Positions 1-11,239 of a stretch of 64,000 bases of DNA are shown piece by piece. The notes under the pieces are model-generated. The model saw nothing but the letters and a program-made list of their open reading frames with translations. It had not been told where the DNA came from and searched no databases. The DNA comes from Selaginella moellendorffii. Its lineage: Eukaryota; Streptophyta; Lycopodiopsida; Selaginellales; Selaginellaceae. The stretch's first letter is position 1, and every line of letters starts with the position of its first letter. The translations under genes were made by a program, and so were the position numbers. The DNA is taken from assembly GCF_000143415.4 (NCBI RefSeq), contig NW_003314264.1:512124-576123 (forward strand), written 5' to 3'.

Positions 1-1724
1 CACACCTCCGACCACTTGGAGGAGTCTCATTCACAACCTCCATCAGTCCAATTCAGGACTTGGGACTTGCTAGCCCCAAGAATGGCATCCATGCCACTCA
101 ACACTTGCACCTGGTCCAAGTGCTCCTTGTGTCCGGTCCCAAGACCGACACCCAAAGGTACCACTGACATCTCGGCCCGTTACACTAAGGCCATACCTAT
201 TCACCTTTGCTGCACTAGTGGTCCAATACCACTTGCATCACAATCCCGTCTCTCCAAGACTGGGCCATCTGTCCACGAGTGGTCATCCTAGATCCACTCC
301 TTAGCATCCTTAGGATGCCCACAGACCTGGGGAATTGCCTTCCCCAAAGTCCCTTTGTCAGTTCCTACCAAGTCCCTTTCTGCCCTTGGCCGTGTTTGCC
401 AACACTGCCACTGGATCGAGGCCCACAGGCCCGACCCCTAAGTCCCATGGTCCTCTGGGACTTCCTCACCACACGACTATGTCCTTGGTCACTACCCCAG
501 AGGACTGCTCCTCTTCCTTTCCATAGTCTAGGCCTTTGGGACAACATTTCGGAACATCGTGGCCTTAGCGAGCCACCTGGGTACTCTCCCCGCCTTTCGC
601 CTTTAGGTGCTCTAGCCATGGGCTTAGAGCGAGGTTCCGTTGAGCCACGCCTGGTATCCAAGTAGGTAGTGCCACCCACACTTTGACTGGGAGCATCGGC
701 CAGTCGATCTCCCGGGGGAACTAGAGCCGGCTCTTGAACACTTCACCAAGCTACCCCGCTTGTCAGTCTGTATTCACTCTAGTCTTGGACTTCCCAGTGG
801 TCAGTTCATCACCCAACACTGGGTCTGGCCTTCCTGGGCCAAACTGGCCTTTCCTGGCCAAACTGGCTCCACTGCAGTCCTCCCCCTTACTATACTTTTG
901 GAGCTCACCAAACCCCCTAGGGTCTGGGAGACGAACGCTTTGGGCTTTCACCCTCTCAGACTCGAACTCGGACTCAGACTCGGACTCGGACTCGGACTCG
1001 GGCTCGGGCTTGGTCTCAGCCTTGGCCTCGGTCCCGGTCTCGGTCCCGGTCTCAGTCCCGGTCTCGGTCCCGGTCTCGGTCTTGGTCTCGGTCTCGGTCC
1101 CGGTCTCGGTCTCGACCTCGAACTCCATCTCGGGTCCTTCTCGGACTCCATCTCGGACTCCATCTCGGTCCATCTCGGACTCCATCTCGGACTCCGTCTC
1201 GGTCCATCTCGGACTCCATCTCGGGTCCATCTCGGACTCCGTCTCGGTCCACCTCAGACTCCATCTCGGACTCCATCTTGGGTCCATCTCGGACTCCATC
1301 TCGGACTCCACCTCGGGTCCATCTCGGACTCCGTCTCGGTCCACCTCGGACTCCATCTCGGACTCCATCTCGGGTCCATCTCGGACTCCATCTCGGTCCA
1401 CCTCGGACTCCATCTCGGACTCCATATCAGACTCCACTTCGGGTCCATCTCGGACTCCGACTAGGGTCCATCTTGGACTCCATCTCGGACACTTCCACGT
1501 GTCATGTGTTGGTCCTTTTTGGGTCCCTTTTTGGAGCCTTACTTATTGCTTGCTTCGTGCTCGCTCCTTGAGCACTTTGTTGGGAGTTCCACTCCCGCTC
1601 TCGACCTTCCAAGTTAGAGCTTTTAGTCCAAACGTGTTACACTCGTTTGGGCTTTCGCTTCGGCCACTACCACGTGGCACCCTTTCCGGCTCCACTTTGG
1701 GGCCTAGGGATTTTGTGTCTCACA
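1..1724 (-). mobile_element. Inverted LTR copy of retrotransposon element A
   Basis: This stretch is the reverse complement of the long terminal repeat that recurs at 1725-3012 and 7768-11239. On the minus strand it begins TGTGAGACACAAAATCCC at 1724 and runs off the window at base 1, about 40 bases before the expected ...TTACA end. It carries a 12-bp minisatellite (957-1495) and matches the forward arm nearly base for base outside that repeat. The long reading frames here, with runs of Ser-Asp or Leu-Gly, are products of the minisatellite and not genes. I see no promoter or gene beyond the LTR itself. Confidence 0.8.
957..1495. repeat. Minisatellite of 12-bp (CTCGGACTCCAT) and 6-bp units inside the LTR
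   Basis: Tandem CTCGGACTCCAT-type units, with variants CTCGGTCCATCT and CTCGGTCCATCTCGG, follow a run of 6-bp CTCGGT/CTCGGA units at about 957-1125. The same repeat in the opposite orientation lies at about 1826-2017 and 10592-10965. Copy number differs between LTR copies, as expected for slippage. The repeat makes all frames open on both strands, so the acidic or Leu-Gly-rich reading frames here are artefacts. Confidence 0.85.
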
Positions 1725-3012
1725 TGGAACTCCCAACAAAGTGCTCAAGGAATGAGCATGAAACGAGCAATAAGTGAGGCTCTAAAAAGGGACCCAAAAG
1801 GACCAAAACATGACACGTGGAAGTGTCCGAGATGGAGTCTAAGATGGACCGAGACGGAGTCCGAGATGGAGTCCGAGACAGAGTCCGAGATGGAGTCCGA
1901 GATGGACCGAGACGGAGTCCGAGATGGACTGAGACGGAGTTCGAGATGGAGTCCGAGGTTAAGACTGAGACCGGGACCGAGACCGAGGCCGAGTCCGAGT
2001 CTGAGTCCGAGTCTGAGAGGGTGAAAGCCCAAAACATTCATCTCCCAGACCCTGGGGGGTTTTGTGAGCTCAAAAAGTATAGTAAGGGGGAGGACTACAG
2101 TGGAGCCAGTTTGGCCAGGAAAGGCTAGTTTGGCCCAGGAAGGTTGTACCCAGTGTTGGGTGATGAGCTGCCCACTGGGAAGTCCAAGACTAGAGTGAAC
2201 ACAGATCGACAAACAGGGTAGCTTGGTGAAGTGTTCAAGAGCCGACTCTAGTTCCCCTAGGAGATCGACTGGCCGATGCTCCCAGTCCAAGTGTGGGTGG
2301 CACTACTTACTTAGATACCAGGTGTGGCTCAACGGAACCTCGCTCTAAGCCCATGGCTAGAGCACGCAAAGGTAGAAGGTGGGGAGAGTACCCACGAGGC
2401 TCGCGTAAGGCCACAGTGTTCCGAAACGTTGCCCCAAAGTCCCAGATTGTGAAAAGGAAGAGGAGCCGTTCTATAGTGTAGAGACCAAGGATACGGTCAT
2501 GTGAGAAGGAAGTCCCAAAGGACCGTGGGACTTAGTGGTCGGGCCTGTGGGCCTCGATCCAGTGGTAGTGTTGGCGAACACGGCCATGGGCAGAAAGGGA
2601 CTTGGTGGGGACCGGAAAGGGGATATTGGGGAAGGCTATTCCCCATGTCCATAGGCATCCTAAAGATGCTAAAGAGTGGATCTAAGATGATTACTCATGG
2701 ACGGATGGCCCAGTCTTTGAGAGACGGGACTGTGATGTAAGTGGTGTTAAGCCACCGATGTGACCAAGGTGAATAGGCATGGCCTTAGTGTAATGGGCTG
2801 ATGTGTTGGTGGTACCTTAGGGTGTCAGTCATGGGATCAGACACGTGGAGCACTTGGACCAAGTGCAAAGGTTGAGTGGCAAGGATGCCATTCTCGGGGC
2901 TAGCAAGCCCAAGTCCAAAATAGGACTTATGGAGGTTGTGAGTGAGACTCCTCCAAGTGGTCGGAGGTGTGGTTAAGTGACTAAAGTAGATTGGAAAAAT
3001 TAGTCGCTTACA
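1725..3012 (+). mobile_element. 5' LTR (truncated, forward) of element A
   Basis: This is a forward LTR copy lacking about the first 130 bases of the LTR. It is joined head to head with the inverted copy at 1-1724, so the two form a palindrome with a spacer of about 125 bp. It ends in ...CGCTTACA at 3012, the same end as the 3' LTR at 11239, and is followed after three bases by a primer-binding site. It keeps the minisatellite (about 1826-2017) and a segment at about 2180-2903 that is deleted from the 3' LTR. Confidence 0.8.
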
Positions 3013-3015
3013 ACT

Positions 3016-3027
3016 TGGTATCGGAGC
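3016..3027 (+). other. Primer-binding site of element A
   Basis: The bases TGGTATCGGAGC follow the LTR end after three nucleotides. They resemble the initiator-Met-tRNA primer-binding site of plant LTR retrotransposons (TGGTATCAGAGC), with one G for A. The position directly behind a TTACA terminus fixes the LTR boundary and the element's orientation. The two TRIM elements in this window use nearly the same site. Confidence 0.8.
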
Positions 3028-6000
3028 TGTTCCTTAGTCTGACTCTTATTAGTGCTCCAAGTATATCACCACTTGTATTGGAATTGGAAAGTCCTAGGTA
3101 TGGACCTATCCTCGAGGAGTAGCATGTCGAGAGGACATGGCTCTCCACTCAAGTTCATGCATGAACTTGTGCACGATGTGGTGGATGGAAAAGGGCCAGT
3201 AAGAGAATGACTTTAGGATCTTGGGAATAGTATGAGGGTTTCCTCAGAGAGTTGAGGATGTGATCCAGATGAGCGTTTGACGCAACAAACGGGCTAATGT
3301 AGTTGTGGAAAACAACTATAGTTGGGATCACGGGAAAGATGCAAACTCCAAGACAATAATGGAGTTACAAAATTACCCTCATATAGTTGAGGCTGGTGCT
3401 TATGAATTTGAGACCGGAATTAATGACCGTGGAAGGTCAAATACGAAAGAGGACACAAGTCCTTGAAATGGTAGCCAGGGCTACCTCTAATAAATGCTGG
3501 AACAACCCAAGGAGTTGGGGGTGTACTTAGAGGATGAGTTGGTATTCTCATCACATGGACAAATGGTCCTAAGTGGCAAAAGGTTGCCCTAAGAGAACAA
3601 ATCAAGTGTCGGAGTAACACTTGTAAAGATGGCCCTTGTGAGTAGGATTGGTCCCTGTGAGTAGGACTGGTCCTTGTGAGTAGGACTTGAATACAAGAAT
3701 TTGTATTCCAGTGAGTTGGCATCTCAAAGGTGGGACCTCATGGGTCGTCAAATGACAAAGTCCAAAAAGCTAAAGGACTCAAATAGAGTCAAGGAATAAT
3801 CTTGAAGGATTGATGAAAGCATTTGGACTGAGGTGTGTTGTACCTCACGAATGATGGGGGGGGATCATAGGATCCAAGGATGAGAACAGAGGGTATCTCA
3901 TCGATGGCAGAATGTGCCCTGCTAAAGTCTTGGGAAATGTGTACCTAGAAAAAGCAACTTTGGTGCAGAGTTGTGTGCGAACACTATGGTGTAGTGCTAA
4001 CGGATAGTTGGCATGAGAAATGATTGGGTTGGTCTTGGCAAAGACTTAGACACAAGTGCAAAGTGTCATAAAAGCAGACGCATGGAGCCGATAGTATGGA
4101 GACACCAAATGGGCTAATGTGTGATGCCTTGAGGTTATGTTGATGGGTTCATGAGAACCCCTTACCAAGAGAATCCCAATGGACATGGGAATGGCATAGC
4201 TTATGCTGGAAGGCATGTGGTTGGAGTGTGGTGACCTAGATAATGATGGAGGTGTGGAAGCACCAAGCAATGAGTTGTAGGACTTAACAACTATGAGGCA
4301 ACTAAACATGAAGTGTAGGTAATTGGTTAAACGAGTAGAAGGTAACTACCCAAGACTTCTTAATGGCATAAAGAAGTTAAATATACCTTTATCGGGGATA
4401 AGTTGTTTATGTTGCGATATAGTAAGTCAATGTCATAAAAGGAAATGCTCATTGTCAAGGATGCTATCATTGGGACACCTAAACTCTCTAGAACCCCAAG
4501 AGGTGGTGTTTGGAGTCACAAGGGCATTAGATAAGGCCCAAGGGACTAAGTCCCTAGCGAATGATAGATAGGAAGTGTTATCCAAACGTCCAAGGTTTTA
4601 GAGACGGGAGAAATCCATCTACCCGATTTGGACAAAGCCAAAAATGGGATTTTGGCAAGACTAGTAATGGGCATATAAAGGCCCATAAGTAGCAATGTTA
4701 ATCCCGGTGTGTGGTATTATAAGGTGAGCATGCCCAGATTGAGAAACCACTCCCTAACCTATTAGATAGGTTCATCCCTATGAATACTTGCTAAGGCATG
4801 GTAGAAGGTGCAAAGTTATCCTCCTAGTTTGGAGGAAAATAACCAAAGGAAACATATGAGGCCAAAAGGCAAGTAGTATTAGGATGGAACTGAACCATAG
4901 AAATCGAAGGGCATAACCAACGGTAGTTATGTAAGTTGGGAGTGGAGAATCAAAAGGGTGCTCAAGGATGTTACTACTAGCAACCACGATGCCATGGAGA
5001 GTCTAAAATGTGGAATTATCCATATTAGACCATATGGGGAGTAAGGAGCTTGTGAAGGAGAAGCCTTAGCAAGTTAAGGAACAGAGTTCCTTGAAGGTTC
5101 TCAAAGACAATTCTAGGTAGATAAGTACCTAGAAAGCCAAGTGTAAATGGTTCCTAGAGTGTGCAAAATCAGAGTGGCGCAGCAAAAGTGTGGTCTTGAA
5201 GCTGGCCATGAGGCGAGGCTATCAAGGTTGGGGAAGTAGTTCCCAAATGTTCAAAGAGAGAGCTTTGAATGAAAGTCAATGATTAAGGACTTTCACACTT
5301 ATGCATGAACCATGTTACGGTGGCCAGATGACTTGGTAAGTGAGATTGGCAAATCAGGGGAACAAATCCCCTAGTTAAAGGTGTTAACTTCAAAAAGGGT
5401 GGCCCATGGGGCCGAGCATGGAGGAGTCCTTGCATGATCACAGACTTGTCAAGTGAAAGGACTTGGCAGTGTGGAGGAACTAGGTTCCTAAGCTGTGATC
5501 TATAACATGCTTTAAGTACATGATGGTGCACTGGCGTGGGGAGTCATGCCAAGCATCCTATGTGATGCCATCCGTAGATGCATATATGGAGGTTGGGTTT
5601 GAGTCCCGACCCTCTAGTGCTTGGGTTCGAGTCCCAAATTACTAGGGCGTGGTGATGGTTTGGAATATAAGGACACTCATTTTTCGGTGGTCATGGACTC
5701 TCAGTGAGGAGACTGGTTTGGGCACACCGCCAAACGAGGGATGCCTCGGAGTCGTGATGCATGGTTAGATTGCTTAATGTGGCTTGGCATATCTAACTTA
5801 AACACTTTGGTGCGAATGGCACCAAGGACGTGGTGAATGAGATGGGGACACCCAGTCTCAATTGCTATGGACCCTTAGCCGGAAAGGTTGGCTTGGGTGC
5901 ACCATCAAGTGTGGGGGATGCCCCTGGGGTCATGGTCAACAACTTAAAGGTCTGGAAGACCTAATACCTATTGGCAAACCTGTTAAGGTGCCAAGGTTAG

Positions 6001-7767
6001 ATCACTAGGTGGTCTTATGGCTAAAACAAGGACAAGGTCTTTGTGAGTTTAAGGGATAAAGTTCCTTCAAAAGTGTTGATTAGAACTATTGATGATGGTG
6101 TGGCTTGGTCAAGGTGACCAAGTGGGAAGAACACCCAAGGGAAATGAGCTATGTCAATGCGATGGCATAGTAAGTCCGAGGAAAGTAGTCTCTATAAGAG
6201 ATCCAAGGGGGGGGGGTCTTAAACGTTGGGTCGTGGATAGAGCTCACAGCAGAAAATGTTAAACAGACGTACTAGGGGTGAACACCCTCTGGACTTGGCA
6301 AAGCAAAGTGTTGCTATGGAACCGAAAGGAAACCTAAAAAATGGAGGTAGCGATTCTATGTTGCTGGGTACAACAATCAAGGATAAGAGAAAAAGACTAG
6401 TGGTTAAGAAAAGAGCCATGGGAATCATAGGAAAGAATCCAAATGGCAAAGTTAGGCGAGAACACTAATGTATTAGGTGTTAACGGATTGTGGGAAAGGC
6501 AATGTTTCCCCAAGGATGGATTCCCAACCACTCCGATTTGGCAAAAGTGGATGCTCCAAAGGGGGGAGCGGTAAGCTAGCCAAATAATAGGGCCGTGGGC
6601 AACCCTAGCACAAATTATAATAACTGGAACTTAGTGCTAAAGGTGGCACAATATCAAAAAGAGGATGATGGTGCCCTCAAGTAAAGAACTTCCTAGGATG
6701 GGGAAGTGGAGTTGCACCATGTGCAACGTAGGGTGTCGGAGACACCTAGGAAATTGACTCTGAGAAGTCAAAATTAAAAGTTCCAAAGTGCAAAGGTTAG
6801 GTTGATGGAATTTGAGACAACTCGAGAATGAGTAGTGGAATTGTGTTAGATAGGGTGTCTCTAACAAGTTTAGCGAGAACTGAACTAATAAAAGGGAACA
6901 GACCACCCCAGATGGTCGAGTGAGTCTTTATGTAGCGCACCTTATCTCTCTCCCCTTAAGCCAACTGGAAAAGGGGCAATTGCTTGATGAGAGAGCCCTT
7001 AATGGCTATTTTATCCCCCAAGGTTCCAAGGATCCACGGTGACAGTATATCCAAATCTCATCCCATGATCACATACGCTACACTCACCCCCCCTTCAGAG
7101 ATGTCCATGTCCTCATTGACTATTGACTAACAACCCCTACTGAGCCAAGGGGAACCAGCACCTCCATTTTCGCACTCAATCTACCAATCCTTCCATTGTG
7201 TAGATTAGTTATTCCATGTGAGGCAACTAGTCATCCACCCGTACCGCAATCCCATGGTGAATACCTTCGTCCGTGGATACTTCACACAAGAGGAAGGACG
7301 TACGCATGGATGCCCAATACATATGATTTCAAATTTAAGGGTAGGAATATACTTTGCTCAAGGGTATATTATACTTTTTTAAGTAGCCACTAATCAATGG
7401 GAATCGAACCCATGCCATTTGCTCTGATACCAACTGTAGTGCACTTTATCTCTCTCCCCTTAAGCCAACTGGAAAAGGGGCACTTGCTTGATGAGAGAGC
7501 CCTTAGTGGCTATTTTATCCCCCAAGGTTCCAAAGATCCACGGTGACAGTATATCCAAATCTCATCCCATGATCATATGCGCTACACTCTATGTTGAAGA
7601 GACTATGCTCCTTAGAGGATAAACAAGGCATGGTGAGCCTTTGGTGTCAAACCATAGACAAATATTAGTTGGGTGCCAAGGATAGAAATGGTAATACATG
7701 CGGGTGTTACTTTATAAAACTTTACCATTCAATGAGGACATCAAACTTCGTCTATGGGTGGTGGAGT
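3028..7767 (+). mobile_element. Internal region of element A, no recognisable gag-pol
   Basis: The region between primer-binding site and 3' LTR is about 4.1 kb after removing the TRIM at 6931-7586. All frames are broken into short pieces and I recognise no gag, protease, reverse transcriptase, RNase H or integrase motif. A purine-rich tract (ATGGGTGGTGGAG) stands directly before the 3' LTR and could be the polypurine tract. The element therefore looks like a non-autonomous large retrotransposon derivative, or a copy too decayed to read. A protein-profile search could tell these apart. Confidence 0.6.
6931..7586 (-). mobile_element. TRIM retrotransposon, copy 1, inside element A
   Basis: This is a complete miniature LTR element of 656 bp. 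Two direct repeats of 152 bp (6931-7082 and 7435-7586), each TGTAG...CTACA, flank about 350 bp of non-coding DNA. On the minus strand the primer-binding site TGGTATCAGAGC (7421-7432) follows the LTR after two bases, and a G-rich polypurine tract (about 7086-7096) precedes the other LTR. Flanking pentamers are CTTTA (6926-6930) and CTCTA (7587-7591), a target duplication with one mismatch. It encodes no protein and would depend on enzymes of other elements. Confidence 0.85.
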
Positions 7768-8290
7768 TGTGAGACACAAAATCCCTAAGCCCCAAAGTGG
7801 AGCCAGAAGGGCGCCACGTAGTAGTGGCCGAAGCAAAAGCCAAACGAGTGTAACATGTTTGGACTAAAAGCTCTGCCTTGAAAGGTCGAGAGCGGGAGTG
7901 GAACTCCCAACAAAATGCTCGAGGAATGAGCATGAAACGAGCAATAAGCGAGGCTTTAAAAAGGGACCCAAAAGGACCAAAATATGACATGTGGAAGTGT
8001 CCGAGATGGAGTCTGAGATGGACCGAGATGGAGTCTGAGATGGAGTCCAAGACATAGTTACGAACACGAACACGGAACATGAACACGAGCCTCAGATTTC
8101 AGGAACCCGAACACGGAACACAATCACGGCCCACGATGGCTCACGAATATTCTACTGAATATTCTAAGAATATGTTATTTAAAAATTATATTCTATTTCT
8201 TATTATATTATTATAGGAATATGCTATATTTTATTATATTATTCTTAATATTTTTATTTGCACATAAACTACTTCACACTTTTAAACTAC

Positions 8291-10354
8291 TCAAATATCC
8301 TGCATCTCATCGTCATCTTCAACCTCATGATCTTCGACCTCACAATCTTCGACATCATCTCCATCTTCCTCTTCCTGTCCTGACTCAAGCTCGTCTTCAG
8401 GATGAGGAACTGTCTCCAGGACTTTGTAGCTTACAAACTTGTCGTAATCACGATCATTTTTGCAGGTTAACAACCTGGTGTTGCAAGCCACAAAAACCAG
8501 ATCCGCTGTTCTGTCCATGGTAAGTCTGTTCCTCTTTTTTGAAGAAACATGCTCGAAAGTACTGAACAATCTCTCCACCGAGGACGACGAGCATGCCTGA
8601 CTTAGAACTCGAATGGCCAACTTCTAAAGAGCTGGAGTTTCATAACCATAGTCCTCCCACCAACGTACAGCTCCCCTCTTAGTGCGATCAGCCTTAGCAT
8701 CATATGAGTTGAAAATGCCTCCTATCCTCCAGTAAGTTAAAAGCTCATCACATATCACATCCCTCTCACTGGATGTAAACATGGCCAGCAGATAAGCATT
8801 CCAGTCCTTCATGACCTCTCTGTTAGCATGCTTTTCATACTCCTGAAACTCGGGGTCCAACATGTACGCCACCGAGTGCATGAGCGAGTGATACTCATGC
8901 CACCTATTAGACATGATCTGATGAAGTTCCCTGTACCTGCCATAATCCGACTGTCCTTCCTCTAAACTTGCATCCAACCTGTTCATGCACTCATATATCT
9001 TTCCAATCGCAGGTATATCACCGTCCACAACACGAAGAAGCAGCATAACATCCTTGGACACCTCTAGCATGTCCTTAACCTGTTGCCAGAAACTGTCATC
9101 AAAAACCGTTGCATAACTGTCCCTTCCTGCTCTCGACTTCGACTCAGGCCTTGCTCTGTACGCAGGGCATACGAACATCTATTGTAAAGCTTCTCGGAGC
9201 TCCACCAGCCTCTCCATCATAATGAAGTTGTAGCTGAACCTGGTATCACAATAACGCAGCAATCACTTGTGAGTAAACTCCGCCAGCAGTGCCACTATAT
9301 GAGAGTGGTTTCTAACGAAGATCACCAAAGACTTTCCACGCTCCAGAAGTGTTGCCATCCATGGAAGTACACCGAAGTCTTTCAAGGCATTGTTCAAGCA
9401 ATGGGCAAAACATGCTGCCCATTGAATTTTCGGGTACCTCTGTTGCAAAAGTGCTGCTGCTGCTCTGTTTGCATTTTCCCCATCGGTCACAACCATGACA
9501 ACGTTCTCTACACCTACAATGTTAATGCCTTCTTCCCAGCAGCGCAGAGTATTTTCAGCTGTTTTTCCTGTTAAGGAAATGTCGATAGCCTTCAAAAAAG
9601 CTCCTCGTCCTTGACTATATGCCACAAGCCCCATGATATGCCGATTCCTCCTATCTGCCCACCCGTCTGCGCATATGGTTGCACCCCTCTGCTCCCACTG
9701 CTTCCTCAAGGACGCCATCTCAATATCAATGAATCGTTTCTCTTTCACCAAAAGCTCATCCCGGAGATCATCATATTTTGGTGGTGCATAAGGCATACCA
9801 TGCCTGGCAACTTCCTGTATCATGTTGAGGAAGTAAGGTGACTGAGCCTTGACAAATGGAATGTGTTCATTCCAAAAAAATCTTCCGATAGCCACATCAA
9901 CTCGGTTCTTCCGCTCAGGATCCATCGAATCAATAATATGGACTTGACTCTATTTGCTAAAAAACAGGGAACTGCAGCCACTTCCACTTGACTGGGATGA
10001 TACCACCGGTGGAAATCCTTGGACATTGCCATCCATTCTCATAGAAGCACCACCAGATTCATTCGGCCGTTTCTTCCCCCTTGCCCCTTTCTCGGAATCA
10101 ATAACCTTTTGCATATTGAGCAGATCTGCTTTCTTGTTACCTGGGATGAGAGGACAACTCACAATATCCTTGCTGCCTGGGCCTTCTCCTAACAGATGAG
10201 CTCGCACACGATCAACACCACTCAGTTTGTTCACCATTGGGCAGTATTTGCATGACCATAATTTGTGGCCATGCCCCCTGCTCTCAAGAACACTTACCTC
10301 ATCCCACCATCGCGAAGAAGGATGCTTTTGCAGTATGCTGGATTGCTGCGCCAT
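8291..10354 (-). pseudogene. hAT transposase, one frame with four stop codons
   Basis: Four blocks in the same frame make one transposase read from ATG at 10354. The first (10354-9953) has a BED-type zinc finger with WWDEVSVLE and C-x2-C around CKYC. The second (9925-9263) matches the DUF659/transposase core, with TICADGW, VVTDGENANR and CFAHCLNNALKD. The third (9178-8624) continues the core. The last (8620-8291) is the hAT C-terminal dimerisation region, with SSSSVERLFSTF and KKRNRLT. In-frame stops fall near 9950 (TAG), 9260 (TGA), 9179 (TAG) and 8621 (TAG). I see no frameshift. The product would be truncated, so this copy is probably inactive, although its ends could still be moved by a related transposase. 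Confidence 0.85.
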
Positions 10355-10465
10355 GCTTGTTTGCCTTGGATTGCTGCTGCTGTGCCCTGAAATGGTGTGC
10401 CCTGGCTGGATTGTCGTGTGATGCCGTGCGCCCTAAAACCAGAATATTCCGCGCGAGAATATTCT

Positions 10466-10577
10466 GAACAGTGGTCCGTGTTACTAACACGGACCACTGT
10501 TCACGAACACGGCCGTGGGAACACGACCCATGGCCGTGTTCGTGAAACACGGTGAACACGGCTGGGATCCCAGCCGT
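10466..10577. repeat. Subterminal hairpins of the hAT element
   Basis: Positions 10466-10502 form a perfect inverted repeat, two 18-base arms around one central base. Positions 10556-10577 form a perfect 22-bp palindrome centred on GGGATCCC. A third pair of 10-base arms (GAACACGGCC/GGCCGTGTTC) lies between them. The motif CGTGTTCG recurs and is shared with the terminal repeat. In hAT elements subterminal repeats serve as transposase binding sites, so this may be such a region. Confidence 0.7.
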
Positions 10578-10845
10578 GTTCGTAACACGGGTCCAAGATG
10601 GACCGAGATAGAGTCCGAGATGGAGTCCGAGATGAATCCGAGATGGAGTTTGAGATGGAGTCTGAGATGGAGTCCGAGATGGACCAAGACGGAGTCCAAG
10701 ATGGAGTCCGAGATGGACCAAGACGGAGTCCAAGATGGAGTCCGAGATGGACTGAGATGGACTGAGACGGAGTCCGAGATGGAGTCCGAGATGGACCGAG
10801 ATGGAGTTCGAGGTCAAGACCGAGACCAGGACCGAGACTGAGACT

Positions 10846-10879
<34 letters not shown>

Positions 10880-11239
10880 TCGGGACTGAGACCGAGACCG
10901 AGGCCAAGGCCGAGCCCAAGTCCAAGTCCAAGTTCGAGTCCAAGTCCAAGTCCGAGTCTGAGAGGGTGAAAGCCAAAAGCGTTCGTCTCCCAGACCCTGG
11001 GGGGTTTGGTGAGCTCCAAAAGTATAGTAAGGGGGAGGACTGCAGTGGAGCCAGTTTGGCCAGGAAAGGCCAGTTTGGCCCAGGAAGGCTGTACCTAGTG
11101 TTGGGTGATGAGTTGCCCATAGGGGGCTAGCAAGCCCAAGTCCAAAATAAGACTTATGGAGGTTGTGAGTGAGACTCCTCCAAGTGGTCGGAGGTGTGGT
11201 TAAGTGACTAAAGTAGATTGGAAAAATTAGTCGCTTACA

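Larger units (their letters stand above)
8053..10590 (-). mobile_element. hAT DNA transposon with 8-bp target duplication
   Basis: An element of 2538 bp is flanked by the identical octamers GTCCAAGA (8045-8052 and 10591-10598), the target-duplication length of the hAT superfamily. Its ends are imperfect inverted repeats: CATAGTTACGAACACG on the left and, reverse complemented, CCGTGTTACGAACACG on the right (13 of 16 identical). It carries one transposase reading frame on the minus strand. The perfect target duplication inside a drifting minisatellite suggests a recent insertion relative to its host LTR. The right end has several strong hairpins (10466-10577). Confidence 0.92.
7768..11239 (+). 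mobile_element. 3' LTR of element A, split by a hAT transposon
   Basis: The LTR starts TGTGAGACAC at 7768 and ends CGCTTACA at 11239. Without the hAT insertion (8053-10590) and one copy of its target site it is about 926 bp. Compared with the copy at 1725-3012 it lacks about 725 bp near position 11120, where the sequence jumps from the part equivalent to 2180 to the part equivalent to 2903. The minisatellite lies at 7990-8052 and 10592-10965, on both sides of the insertion, so the hAT entered the repeat itself. Confidence 0.8.

Noticed and set aside
734-1777. Long Ser-Asp and Leu-Gly repeat proteins on both strands
   Set aside because: They are frames through a 12-bp minisatellite in an LTR and lack any start context, splice logic or non-repeat domain.
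5580-5645. tRNA-like stretch with GGTTCGAGTCCC
   Set aside because: The T-arm-like bases are present twice but no acceptor stem, D-arm or anticodon arm can be folded around them.
7390-7440. Possible tRNA on the minus strand (GGGTTCGATTCCC)
   Set aside because: It is the region behind the TRIM primer-binding site; no cloverleaf forms and the same sequence recurs in TRIM copy 2.
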